From Hordeum vulgare subsp. vulgare (Eukaryota > Streptophyta > Magnoliopsida > Poales > Poaceae), in contig NC_058522.1 of the NCBI RefSeq assembly GCF_904849725.1, positions 456,322,844-456,386,843 on the forward strand: 64,000 nt of DNA, read 5' to 3'. Below are positions 1-10,900 of the stretch, piece by piece; the first letter of the stretch is position 1; every line of letters begins with the position of its first letter. The notes beneath the pieces are model-generated. The model saw only the letters and a program-made list of their open reading frames with translations. It ran no database searches and was not told where the DNA came from. A program made the translations under genes and the position numbers.

Positions 1-640
1 TGGTGCGCCCCCCACACCCAGCCCATGGCGCCTAAGAGAGGGGAAGGGGGGAACCCTAGCGCAGGTGGGACTAAAGCCCACCAGGGGCTGCGCCACCCCC
101 TCCTCCCCTCCTGGCCGCCACCCCTCCCCCCATCTAGGGATGCCCCCCCCCCCCTCAAGGGGGAAACCCTAAAGGGGGCGCCACCCTCCCTTCCCCCTAT
201 ATATAGTGGGGGGTTTGGCCATTGGATATACGGGTTTCCATATCTCTCTTGGTGCAGCCCTGCTCTTCTTCTTCCTCCTCTCCCACGGTGCTTGGCGATG
301 CCCTGCCGAGAGACCTCGTCTCTCCATCGACACCACGCCATCGTGCTTTCGGAGATCTTCCCCAACATCTCCCTCCTCCTTGCTGGATCAAGGTGTGGGA
401 GACGTCACCAGGCTGCACGTGTGTTGAACGCGGAGGTGTCGTGGTTCGGCACTAGATTGGAATCACACCGTGATCTGAATCGCCGCGAGTACCACTCCAT
501 CAACCGCATTCTAGCAACGCTGCCGCTTAGTGATATTCAAAGGTATGAAGATGCACTCTCCCCTCTCTCGTTGCTGGTCTCTCCATAGGAAGATCTGAAT
601 ATGGCATAGGAAAATTTTGAATTTATGCTACGTTACCTTA
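1..640 (+). repeat. 5' LTR of Copia A, WIS-like, partial
   Basis: The 3' part of an LTR with a TATA box, then CT-rich R/U5-like sequence and the family segment around GTGTTGAACGCGGAGGTG (421-440). Towards the end it reads CATAGGAAAATTTTGAATTTATGCTACGTTACC where the right LTR has a related but clearly different sequence ending GTTCCCCAACA. The final bases and the primer-binding site are absent; near 645 the sequence joins the distal leader directly. I place it as WIS-like from memory of that LTR's U5; the difference from the right LTR is seen directly. Confidence 0.75.
198..206 (+). promoter_or_regulatory. TATA box in the WIS-like 5' LTR
   Basis: TATATATAG follows a C-rich stretch, in the position where the other Copia LTRs of this window carry their TATA box, about 400 bp before the LTR end. 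It would drive the genomic RNA of Copia A. Confidence 0.6.
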
Positions 641-1596
641 TATGTAGTCTTTGCGTAAGTAAGATGCGATCATACTAGATACCCATAGCAGCCACGTAAA
701 ACATGCAACAACAAATTAGAGGACGTCTAACTTGCTTTTCTAGGGTATGCTTGTGATATGATATGGCCAAAGACATGATGTAATATATTGGATGTATGAG
801 ATGATCATGTTGTAATAGGTAATATCGACTTGCACGTCGATGCTACGGCAACCGACAAGAGCCATAGGGTCGTCTTTAAACTAACGTTTGTGTTTGCAGA
901 TGCGTTTACTATATTGCTAGGTTGTAGCTTTAGTAGTAATAGCATAGATAGCACCACAACCTCGATGGCGGCACGATGATGGAGATCATGGTGTGGCGCC
1001 GGTGACGATGAAGATCATGCCGGTGCTTTGGTGATGGAGATCAAGAAGCACAAGATCATGGCCATATCATGTCACTTATGAATTGCATGTGATGTTAATC
1101 CTTTGATGCACCTTATCTTGCTTAGAACGATGGTAGCATTATAAGGTGATCCCTCACTAAAATTTCAAGATAAAGTTGTGTTCTCCCCGACTGTACACCG
1201 TTGCGACACTTCGTCGTTTTGAGACACCAAGTGATGATCGGGTGTGATAGACTCAATGTTCACATACAATGGGTGCAAAATAGTTGCACATGTGGAACAC
1301 TGGGGTTAAACTTGACGAGCCTAGCATGTGCAGACATGGCCTCGGAACACGAGAGACCGAAAGGTCGAGCATGAATCATATAGTTGATATGATTAGCATA
1401 GAGATGTTTACGACTGAAACTACGCTCAACTCACGTGATGATCGGATTTGAGTTAGTGAATTTGTTTCATGCCACACTCAAGTAACTAGAGGGATATCTA
1501 TCTGAGTGGGAGTTTATTAGTAATTTGATTAGTTAAACTCTAATTATCTTGAACATAGTCTAAATTCCACTTTATAATATTTTATGTTGTAGATCA
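641..1596 (+). other. Untranslated leader of Copia A (5' part deleted)
   Basis: Non-coding leader between LTR and gag. From about 650 (TTTGCGTAAGTAAGATGCGATC) it is collinear with the leader of Angela B read from 47640 downwards, including AACATGCAACAACAAA and ATGATCATGTTGTAATAG. The proximal 250-300 bp of the B leader, including the primer-binding region next to the LTR, have no counterpart here, so a deletion joins LTR and mid-leader. No gene is seen in it. Confidence 0.75.
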
Positions 1597-2379
1597 ATGG
1601 ATCACGCAGTAGCAACCCTGAATTTCAATACGTTCCTAGAGAAAGCTAAGCTGAAAGATGATGGTAGCAACTTTGAAGACTGGGCTCGTAATCTTAGGCT
1701 CATCCTACAAACTGAAAAAAAGAATTATGTCCTTGATGCTGCGCTAGGAGATGACCCACCCGCTACATCTGACCAAGATGTTTTGAACGCTTGGCAATCA
1801 CGTAAGGAGGACTACTCAGTAGTTCAATGTGCTATCTTGTATGGCTTGGAACCGGCACTTCAACGATGCTTTGAACGTCATGGATCATATGAGATGTTCC
1901 AGGAGTTGAAGTTTACCTTTCAGAAGAACGCCCGGATCGAGAGGTATGAGACCTCCGATAAATTCTATGCTTGCAAGATGGAGGAGAATTCGTCTGTCAG
2001 TGAACATGTGCTCAAAATGTCTGGGTACTCAAACCATCTAGCTGAGCTGGGGATTGAACTCCCGCAAGAGGCTATCACTGACAGAATTATTCAATCACTG
2101 CCACCCAGCTACAAGAGCTTTGTGTTGAACTATAACATGCAAGGGATGAACAAGTCACCCGGCGAGTTATTCGCGATACTGAAAGTCGCAGAGTCACAAC
2201 TCCGGAAAGAGCATCAAGTGTTGATGGTCAATAAGACCACTGGTTTCAAGAAAAACGGCAAAGGCAAGAAGGGTAACTCCAAGAAGAGAGACAAGACTGT
2301 TGCCAATCCAACGAAGAAACCCAAGGCTGGACCTAAGCCGGAAACAGAGTGCTATTATTGCAAGGGAATGGGTCACTAG
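1597..2379 (+). pseudogene. gag: Copia A gag (capsid) with stop in the zinc knuckle
   Basis: Open for 260 codons from ATG at 1597. It encodes the Gag of an Angela-type element: a capsid domain of the UBN2/retrotran_gag type, a Lys-rich linker and the start of a CCHC zinc knuckle (CYYCKGMGH, residues 252-260). The frame stops at TAG 2377-2379, directly after the knuckle His; the next codons would supply the last Cys (KRNCPNY). In Angela B the stop falls at the same codon but is TGA. Gag normally packages the RNA in cytoplasmic virus-like particles. The start is the first ATG after the leader and agrees with Angela B. The N-terminal capsid region reads through without a break. Confidence 0.85.
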
Positions 2380-5300
2380 AAGCGCAACTGCCCCAACTAT
2401 TTGGCTGATAAGAAGGCGGCCAACGCCAAACCAGGTATATGTGATATACAAGTTATTGATGTGTACTTAACCAGCTCTCGTAGTAGTGTCTGGATATTTG
2501 ATACCAGTTCTCTTGCTCATATTTGCAACTCGAAGCAGGGACTTCAGTATAAAGGAAGGCTGTCGAAGGATGAAGTGACGATGCACGTGGGAAATGGTTC
2601 CAGGGTTGATGCAATCGCCGTTGGCACAATGTAACTTCCGTTACCATCAGGATTAGTTAGGAACTTAAATAATTTTTATTTAGTGTCTGCGTTAAGCATG
2701 AACATTATATCTGGATCTTGTTTATTGCGAGATGGTTACTCATTTAAGTCAGAGAATAATGGTTGTTCTATTTTTATGAGTAATATCTTTTATGGTCATG
2801 CACCCAATGTGAGGGGTTTGTTCATATTGAATCTTGATTGTGATGACACACATATACATAACAATGAGACCAAAAGATGTAGAGTTAACAATGATAGCGC
2901 CACGTTTTTGTGGCACTGCCGCTTAGGTCATATTGGTGTAAAACGCATGAAGAAACTCCATGCTGATGGGCTTTTGGAGTCAATTGATTTAGAATCACTT
3001 GACACATGAGAACCATGCCTCATGGGCAAGATGACTAAGCCTCCGTTCTCTAGAACAATGGAGCGTGCAAGTGACTTGTTGGAGATCATACATACTGATG
3101 TGTGCGGGCCGATGAGTGTGGAGGCGTGCAGCATATATCGTTATTTTCTCACCTTCACTGATTATTTGAGTAGGTATGGATATATCTACTTGATGAAGCA
3201 CAAGTCTGAAACGTTTGGAAAGTTCAAGCAATTTCAGAGTGAAGTTGAAAATCATCGTAACAAGAAGATCAAGTTCCTATGATCTGATCGAGGGGTGAAT
3301 ATCTGAGTTTCGAGTTTGGTGCTCACTTAAGACAATGTGGAATCGTTTCACAGTTGACACTTCCTGAAACACCACAGCGTAATGGTGTGTACGAACGTCG
3401 TAATCGTACTTTGTTAGATATGGTGCGATCTATGATGTCATTTACCGATTTGCCGTTGTCGTTTTGGGGTTATGCATTAGAGACAGCCGCATTCACTTTA
3501 AATAGGGCACCATAAAAATCTGTTTAAACGACACCATATGAGCTATGGTATGGCAAGAGGCCAAAGTTGTCGTTTCTTAAAGTTTGAGGATGTGATGCTT
3601 ATGTCAAAAAGCTTCAGCCTGTAAAGCTGGAACCCAAAGCGGAAAAATGCGTCTTCATAGGTTACCCAAAAGAGACAGTTGGGTACACCTTCTATCTCAG
3701 ATCTGAGGGCAAAGTGCTTGTTGCTTAAAATGGAGCTTTTTCTTGAGAAGGAGTTTCTCCCGAAAGAATTGAGTGGGAGGAAGATAGAACTTGATGAGGT
3801 TGTGGAACCTCTGCTCCCTCTAGATGGTGGTGCAGGGCAAGGGGAAACCCCTGTCGAGGCAACACCGGTTGAGGAGGAAGCTAATGATGATGATCATGAA
3901 GCTTCAGATCAAGTTTCTGTGGGACCTCGCAGGTCGAAAAGATCACGTACTGCTACTGAGTGGTACGGTAATCATGTCTTATCTATCATGTTGTTAGACA
4001 ACAATGAACCTGCGAATTATGAAGAAGCAATGGTGGGCCCGGATTCCAACAAATGGCTGGACGCCGTGAAGTACGAGATAGGATCTATGTATGAAAACAA
4101 AGTGTGTACTTTGGAAGTATTACCTGAAGGTTGCAAGGCTATTCAGAACAAATGGATCTTTAAGAAGAAGACGGACGCAGACGGTAATGTGACCGTTTAT
4201 AAAGCTCGACTTCTGGCAAAGGGTTTTTTACAAGTTCAAGGAGTTGACTACGATGATACGTTCTCACCCATAGTGATGCTTAAGTCTGTTCGAATCATGT
4301 TAGCAATAGCTGCATTTTTCGATTATGAAATCTGGCAGATGGATGTCAAAACGGTGTTCCTTAATGGTTTTCTTAAGGAAGAGTTGTATATGATGCAACC
4401 CGAAGGTTTTGTCGATCCGAAGAATGTTAACAAAGTGTGCAAGCTCCAGCGGTCCATTTATGGACTGGTGCAAGCATCTCGGAGTTGGAATAAGCCTTTA
4501 ATGAGGTGATCAAAGCATTTGGGTTTGTACAAGTTATTGGAGAATCTTGTATTTACAAGAAAGTGAGTGGAGCTCTGTAGCGTTTCTAATATTATATGTG
4601 GATGACATATTGCTGATTGGAAACAATGTGGAGTTTTTAGAGAGCGTAAAGGATTACTTGAACAAATGTTTTTCAATGAAAGACCTAGGAGAAGGTGCTT
4701 ACATATTAGGCATTAAGATCTATAGGGATAGATCAAGGCGCCTAATAGGACTTTCACAAAGCATATACCTTGATAAAGTTTTGAAGAAGTTCAAAATGGA
4801 ACAGTCCAAGAAGGGGTTCTTGCCAGTATTACAAGGTATAAAGTTGAGTAAGACTCATTGTCCAGTAACTGCGGAAGATAGAGAAAAGATGAGTACTGTC
4901 CCCTATGCTTCAGCCATAGGGTCTATCATGTATGCAATGTTGTGCACAAGACCGAACGTCGGCCTGGCCATAAGTATGGCAGGCAGGTTTCAAAGTAATC
5001 CAGGAGTAGATCACTGGACGGCGGTCAAGAATATTCTGAAGTACCTGAAAAGGACTAAGGAAATGTTTCTCATTTATGGAGGTGACGAAGAGCTCGTTGT
5101 AAAGGGTTACGTCGATGCGAGCTTGGACACTGATCCGGATGACTCTAAGTCTCCAACCGGATATGTGGTAAGCTGGTGTAGTTCCAAGCAAAGCACCGTA
5201 GCAAATTCTACATGTGAAGCGGAGTACATGGCTGCCTCGGAGGCAGCTAAGGAGGGTGTCTGGATGAAGCAGTTCATGATGGATCTTGGAGTTGTGCCAA

Positions 5301-5557
5301 CCGCACTAAATCCAATAACTCTGTTATGTGACAACACTGGTGCCATTGCTTTAGCAACAGAACAGAGCTTTCACAAGAAGACCAGACACATCAAATGACG
5401 CTTCAACCTCATCCGCGACTACGTCGAAGGAGAGGACGTGAATATTTTCAAAGTGCACATGAATCTGAATGTTGTGGATCTGCTGACTAAACCTCTTCCA
5501 TGAGCGAAGCATGATCAACACCAAAACTATATGGGTGTTAGATTCATTCCAATGTAA
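2380..5557 (+). pseudogene. pol: Copia A pol (PR-IN-RT-RH), degenerate
   Basis: Homologous throughout to the pol of Angela B but broken by several stops and small indels, for example TAA at 2632-2634, TGA at 3007-3009, TGA at 3280-3282 next to a 1-bp loss, TAA in the integrase region at 3511 and near 3725, and a frameshift near 4495. Recognisable blocks are the integrase HTDVCGPM motif (about 3090), the RT region with QMDVKTVFLNG (about 4335) and YVDDILLIGN (about 4595), and RNase H with SKQSTVANSTCEAEYMA (about 5185). A deletion of about 9 codons relative to B removes part of the RNase H region near 5165. Protease, integrase, RT and RNase H would come from one polyprotein. It is a dead copy. 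Confidence 0.85.
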
Positions 5558-5593
5558 ATCGCATAGCGATGTGAGACTAGATTATTGACTCTA

Positions 5594-5608
5594 GTGCAAG
5601 TGGGAGAC
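5594..5608 (+). promoter_or_regulatory. Polypurine tract of Copia A
   Basis: GTGCAAGTGGGAGAC lies immediately before the TGTTGG start of the right LTR; it is the plus-strand DNA priming site. The same tract in reverse complement lies at 42624-42638 in Angela B. Confidence 0.75.
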
Positions 5609-7403
5609 TGTTGGAAATATGCCCTAGAGGCAATTATAAAATAGTTATTATTATATTTCCTGTTTCAAGATAATCGTTTATTATCCATGCTATAACTGTA
5701 TTGAATGAAAGCATAGATACATGTGTCGATATATAGATAAAACAATGTCCCTAGTAAGCCTCTAGTTGACTAGCCAGTTGATCAAGGATGGTTACAGTTT
5801 TCTGACCATACGCAAGTGTTGTCACTTCATAACTGGATCACAACATTAGGGGAATGATGTGATGGACAAGACCCAAATTATAAACGTAGCATGTGATCGT
5901 GTCATTTTGTTGCTATTGTTTTCTGTGTGTCAAGTATTCATTCCTATGACCACGAGATCATGTAACTCACTGACACCGGAGGAATACCTTGTGTGTATCA
6001 AACGTCACAACGTTACTGGGTGACTATAAAGGTGATCTACAGGTATCTTCGAAGGTGTCCGTTGAGTTAACATGGATCAAGACTGGGATTTGTCACTCCG
6101 TGTGACGGAGAGATATCTCGGGGCCCACTCGGTAATACAACATCACATATAAGCCTTGCAAGCAATGTGACTAAAGTGTTAGTCACGGGATTTTGTATTA
6201 CGGAACGAGTAAAGAGACTTGCCGGTAACGATATTGAAACATGTATAGGGATACCGACGATCAAATCTCGGGCAAGTAACATACCGAAGGACAAAGGGAA
6301 TGATATACGGGATTATATGAATCCTTGGCACAGAGGTTCAACCGATAAGATCTTCGTAGAATATGTAGGATCCAATATGTACATCCAGGTCCGGCTATTG
6401 GATATTGGCCGGGGAGTGTCTCAGGTCATGTCTACATAGTTCTCGAACCCGCAGGGTCTGCACACTTAAGGTTCGGTGACGTTTCGGTATAGTTGAGTTA
6501 TAGTTGTTGGTGACCGAAGTTTGTTCGGAGTCCCAGATGAGATCACGGTCATCACGAGGGTTTCTGAAATGGTCTGGAAATGAAGATTGCTATATAGGAT
6601 GGTTTCATTTGGTCACTGGAAAGATTCGGGGCATTACCGGGAGTGTAGCGGGAGTGACGAATGGGTTCCAGGTTTTCACCGGGAGGGGCCCACCCACCCG
6701 GGTTTGAGCCCAATAGTCCTAGGGTGGCGCACCAGACCTTAGTTGGCTGGTGAGGCCAGCCCAAGTAGAATATGGCGCCACAAGAAGAAAACCAAAGAAA
6801 AGAAAAAAAAAGAAAGGGAGGTGGGAAGGAAGAGGAGGACTCCTCCTTCCCAAACCGAATTGGAGTGGGAGTCCTCCTCCTCCTTTCGGCCGGTGCCCTA
6901 GGGTATCCCTTGATCCCCAAGGCTAGCCCCTCCCCTCCTCCTATATATACTAGAGGTCTTAGGGTTTTTGAGACACAACTTTTCCACGTGCAACTCAAAC
7001 CTATACCTCGTAGTTCTACCTCTAGATCGGATTTCTGCGGAGCTCGGGTGGAGCCCTACAGGAATAGATCATCACCATCACCGGCGTGCCGTCACGCTGC
7101 CGGAGAACTCATCTACTTCCTCATCTCTCTTGCTGGATCAATAAGGCGGAGATCGTCATCGAGCTGTATGTGTGTTGAACGCGAAGGTGTCGTCTGTTCG
7201 GTACTAGATCGGGACGGATCGTGGGACGACGGTGTTTTGAATCATGAAGATGTACCACTACATCAACCATGTTTCTTAACGCTTTCTGTTGAGCGATCTA
7301 CAAGGGTATGTGGATCCGATCTCCCTCTCGTAGATGAACATCACCATGATAGGTCTTCGTGTGCATAGGAAAGTTTTTGTTTCCCATGCAACGTTCCCCA
7401 ACA
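5609..7403 (+). repeat. 3' LTR of Copia A, Angela-type, 1795 bp
   Basis: Starts TGTTGGAAATATGCCC and ends GTTCCCCAACA, the canonical TG...CA ends of the BARE1/Angela family. TATATATA at 6943-6950 is its TATA box. Short open frames inside it are fortuitous. It is close in length to the other Angela LTRs here (1802-1824 bp). Confidence 0.93.
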
Positions 7404-7710
7404 GGTGCTACCTTCTGGGGCGCACATCTTGCCAAGGAATCAGGATCCCGTCGTCGACCTAGAGGTTCTTTGGTGGCGGTCGTGTGGGCCACTTTCGGTG
7501 CGGAGGCAGCCGACCCCCGAGGAGTAGGTACTTCGTCGTGTGAGGGAGGAGGACGAGCACGCCCATTGCTACTTGGTTGCATTGGACGCCAGGTTCTCCA
7601 ATACCTGGCAGGTTCTTCAGGGATCTCACCCAAGCTATGATCCTGTTATGGTTCCTTGTCTGTGGGTTTCCACCGCCCCTACCTTAGTACAACGACAGCT
7701 CTTTGGGTGA
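7404..7710 (+). pseudogene. Trp-rich small ORF of CACTA 1, 5' part cut off by Copia A
   Basis: Read from 7404 in frame 1, this is homologous to the last 100 codons of the 133-codon ORF at 21952-22353 in CACTA 2. Shared segments include VLPSG, LWWRS/VWWRS, REEDEH/SEEDEH, TWQVL and SYDPVMVP. A single TAG (at about 7524) breaks the frame, with no net indel over the aligned region. Copia A inserted exactly in this ORF. I do not recognise the family; the function is unknown. Confidence 0.6.
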
Positions 7711-7986
7711 TCACTTTGATGATGAACCGCGAGTGGAAGAGCTTATACTAGAGATATATTCGAGATTATATTCGATAAAATTTGAGATGTATTAAGTTGA
7801 TTATTGGTTGTAACTGAAAGAAAACCTTTTTGCCTCTTGAGAGCTGTTGCATTATATATCATAATGTACATCTATGAACTATTCAACATTTGGAAATGAA
7901 ATATAAAAAAGTTTGTGCATGTTTAAAACATAGAAGTTCGTGTAATTCGGTTATTCATACAATGAGCTAAAATATTTGCAGGAACT
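7711..7986 (+). other. CACTA 1 spacer between small ORF and main gene
   Basis: AT-rich sequence with no open frame of note. In CACTA 2 the equivalent spacer carries a Tnp palindrome and a TATA box (22556-22840); here no TTTAGTCCCGG palindrome is visible. Confidence 0.5.
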
Positions 7987-10900
7987 ATGGATCAAAGAGA
8001 CTTGGAACAAGACCAGTTGTTGGGGGAGATAATCCTCGGTGGAGGTGATTTCTTGTCGTATCTCAACGACACCGATAGTCTGGAAGGAGAGGATGATGGC
8101 TCGGGTGATCGAGCAATGGACGAGGAAGGACATGATGGCTCTGGTAACCGAATGCCGGAGGAAGAAGGATACCATGATGACGGCTCCGGTGACCAAACGG
8201 AGGAGGGAGCTGTTGCAAACTTCGGCGAGGTATATACATTAATTAAGCCCAAAGGTATGTACATATATTAGCTTTTCTTTCTTCTTTTATAGCCCTCTGG
8301 ATCGATCCAAACTTCGGTAAAGAGACGAGGCCTGACGAGAAGGTTGCGTATGGATGAAAAGTTCACGATCACAGCACTCGCGGACGATGGCCTACCGATT
8401 CTACCCAAGCAGACAAAGGACGCATTTTCTGCTCGGTGCGGAGCTATTGCTAGGGATAACATCTCGATCAGCATCAAGCAATGGAATAATCCTAAGGGAG
8501 ACGACATCCCTGAAGGTGATTGTGTCACCGATAGGCAGAAAGATGATATTTGGACTGCGCTGAAGGCAAATTTCACCCTACCGCCAGAGGAGGATCCGAA
8601 TAAGCCAATTATAGAGCCACTAATCAAGGCGTGTGCTCTTAAGAAGATGGCACATCTATTCAGGAAGTGGAAGAATGATTTGAAATCAATGTTTGTCGAC
8701 AAAGGGAAGACTCCAGAATTCATCGGCCTATTTGAGAAGATAAGAGATCACTGGCCCGCATTTCTGGCCTACAAGACATCATACAAGAGTAAGAAAATGT
8801 CAGAGAAAATCAAGAACAATGCCACAAAGAAGTAGTATCACCATCACACGGGGTCAGGTGGCTACCTCAAAGCCCGGCCGTTCTGGGACAAAGCTAAGAA
8901 TGACCTGATTACTAAAGGGGTCGAACCACAGACATTGAACTGGCCAGACCGTTCAAGGACTTGGTTCTTCCGGGTTGGGGGAACTTTGGACCCTGAAACA
9001 GGGAAGTGCCATTGGATGGACGAGAAACTTGCAATACCCATCAACAAGCTTCAGAAGTATATCACCGCAGCGCGGGAAGGGACGTTCATTCCCGACAGAG
9101 GGAAGGACGAGCTAACTAAGGCCCTAGGGAATGTTAAGCACCCTGGACGAACACGAGGCACACCAGGCTCCATTCTGTGGAACATTGGGTTTCCCAACGC
9201 AGGCGGTTATAGAAGTCGGGAGAGAAAGAGGAAAGCGGAGCTGAGCGAAATGCCAAAGATCCAAGCAAGACTACAAACGCTTGAGGAACTTGAGAGCCAG
9301 CGAGCTGCCGGCCAACCATCTCAGCGGCACGAAGCTACCCCAAAGGGTACCCCGCCATCTCAACGGAGAAGCAACATGGCTTCTGATGACGAGTTGATGG
9401 ATATACTTCTCACCCCTCGTTGGTTACCCCAAGTGGAAGGTGGAGATGTTGTCAACAGCAGATTTCCCTTACACGGAGATTGTAAGGTTTATCGAACCAG
9501 GAGGACTCCTAGGCTCAACAAGTAGGTGTCTCTTGTCCTGGTCAGCAGAAGACATGGACCTTCACACACAACAAATAACTTTGCTCTCAACGAGTACAGA
9601 GAGGTTGTCAATCTCTTCAGCCTTGTAGTTTGCAAAGGATAAAAACACAAGCGGGGTGGTAATAGTGATTGCAACGGAAAAGTAAATGAAAGCGGTAAAT
9701 GATGGAGGTGTAAACAATGATGGTGATATGGACCGGAGTCATATGATGTTCACTAGTGATGTCTCTCTCCCAAAAGACGATAACCAACTATGCTTGGGTA
9801 AACAAATCATAGTTGGGCAATTGACAGAATTATGATCGCACCGCAATGCTAATTATGCTACTTGATAGTTAGAGGTTCAATAGTAATAGGAAGTATGCCA
9901 AGACAAGTAGAGACCGTTTATTTATCAGCATCTACTTACTAATCATCCACCTTGAGATATCTATCCAGAACATCTCGGAGGGTGTTAAGTTGCGAGCCCC
10001 ACCCAAAGTGTAAAGTCAAAGCAACGGACAACTTCATTAACGAACTATGCGTAAGGTAAACAGTCCTTGCAACCGTGGTCACAAGCACCGTTGTTTTATC
10101 CCTGGTGGCAACAAGCACATCCCCTAGTCTCATGTTTCTGTCACTCAAACTAGACATCGAGGGGCATGAACCCACAATCATGCATAACGCTCCCTCTTGG
10201 AGTTACAATCTACTACTCGGCCAAAGCAATAAATAGAAACGAAGAACATGCATGAATCACTAAGGAACATAATATAAAAGGATAATCAAATATATAACTC
10301 ATAACAATCTGAATAATCTCATAATCCATCGGATCCGAACAAACTGAGCATAGCAAAAGCAAGAGAATTACATAGATGCATTGATCATGTAGGGCACCTC
10401 ACAAGGACTAACCACTGAAGCGCAAGATTGGAGAGAAGACATCACATAGCTACTGATCATGGACTCATGGTCCAAGGAGGACTACTCACGGCACGTCCGG
10501 GAAGCGTCCATGGCGGTGGAGAAGCTCCCGGAGATCAATCCTCCCTCCGGCAGGGTGCCGGGAAGAGGTCTCCTGACGCACCCGACCTTGGAAGCGCTGC
10601 GACGGCGGAACGATGGAGAAATTCGCGATTCCATAAAGTCTGTGAGGGTTTCCTCTCGGGACTCTAAATATAGGCCAAAGAAGGGCACCGGAGGAGGTGG
10701 GACCCACCCAGGCGACCTCATGGCGCGGCCTAGGGCCTGGCTGTGCTAGCAGGCCACCTCGGAGGCCCCTAGCGCCCCTCTGGCCCAACTTCGGTGATCC
10801 AGAAGCTTCCGTTTCGCTGATTTTTTATATATTTTTTCTGGAATTTCTCGGGCTTCGAAAAATTGGTTAAAAGCCCCTACAAAATAGACATCAGCAGACA

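Larger units (their letters stand above)
1..7403 (+). mobile_element. Copia LTR retrotransposon A (BARE1/WIS/Angela group), left end outside window
   Basis: A decayed Copia element with its left LTR cut by the window edge, a leader, gag, pol, a polypurine tract and a complete right LTR. The order protease, integrase, reverse transcriptase, RNase H defines Copia. The right LTR matches the other Angela LTRs in this window, but the left LTR is of a different, WIS-like type and the primer-binding region is missing, so the two ends do not form a normal pair. The element is inserted in CACTA element 1, whose sequence resumes at 7404 with GGTGC as the expected target duplication; its partner lies outside the window. 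Many stops and frameshifts show that it is old and not autonomous. Confidence 0.9.

Noticed and set aside
6552..7368. Open frames inside Angela LTRs (also near 39252, 41057, 47766, 54313, 55133)
   Set aside because: They recur in every LTR copy, differ in frame and length between copies, and lie in promoter/U5 sequence without coding signature.
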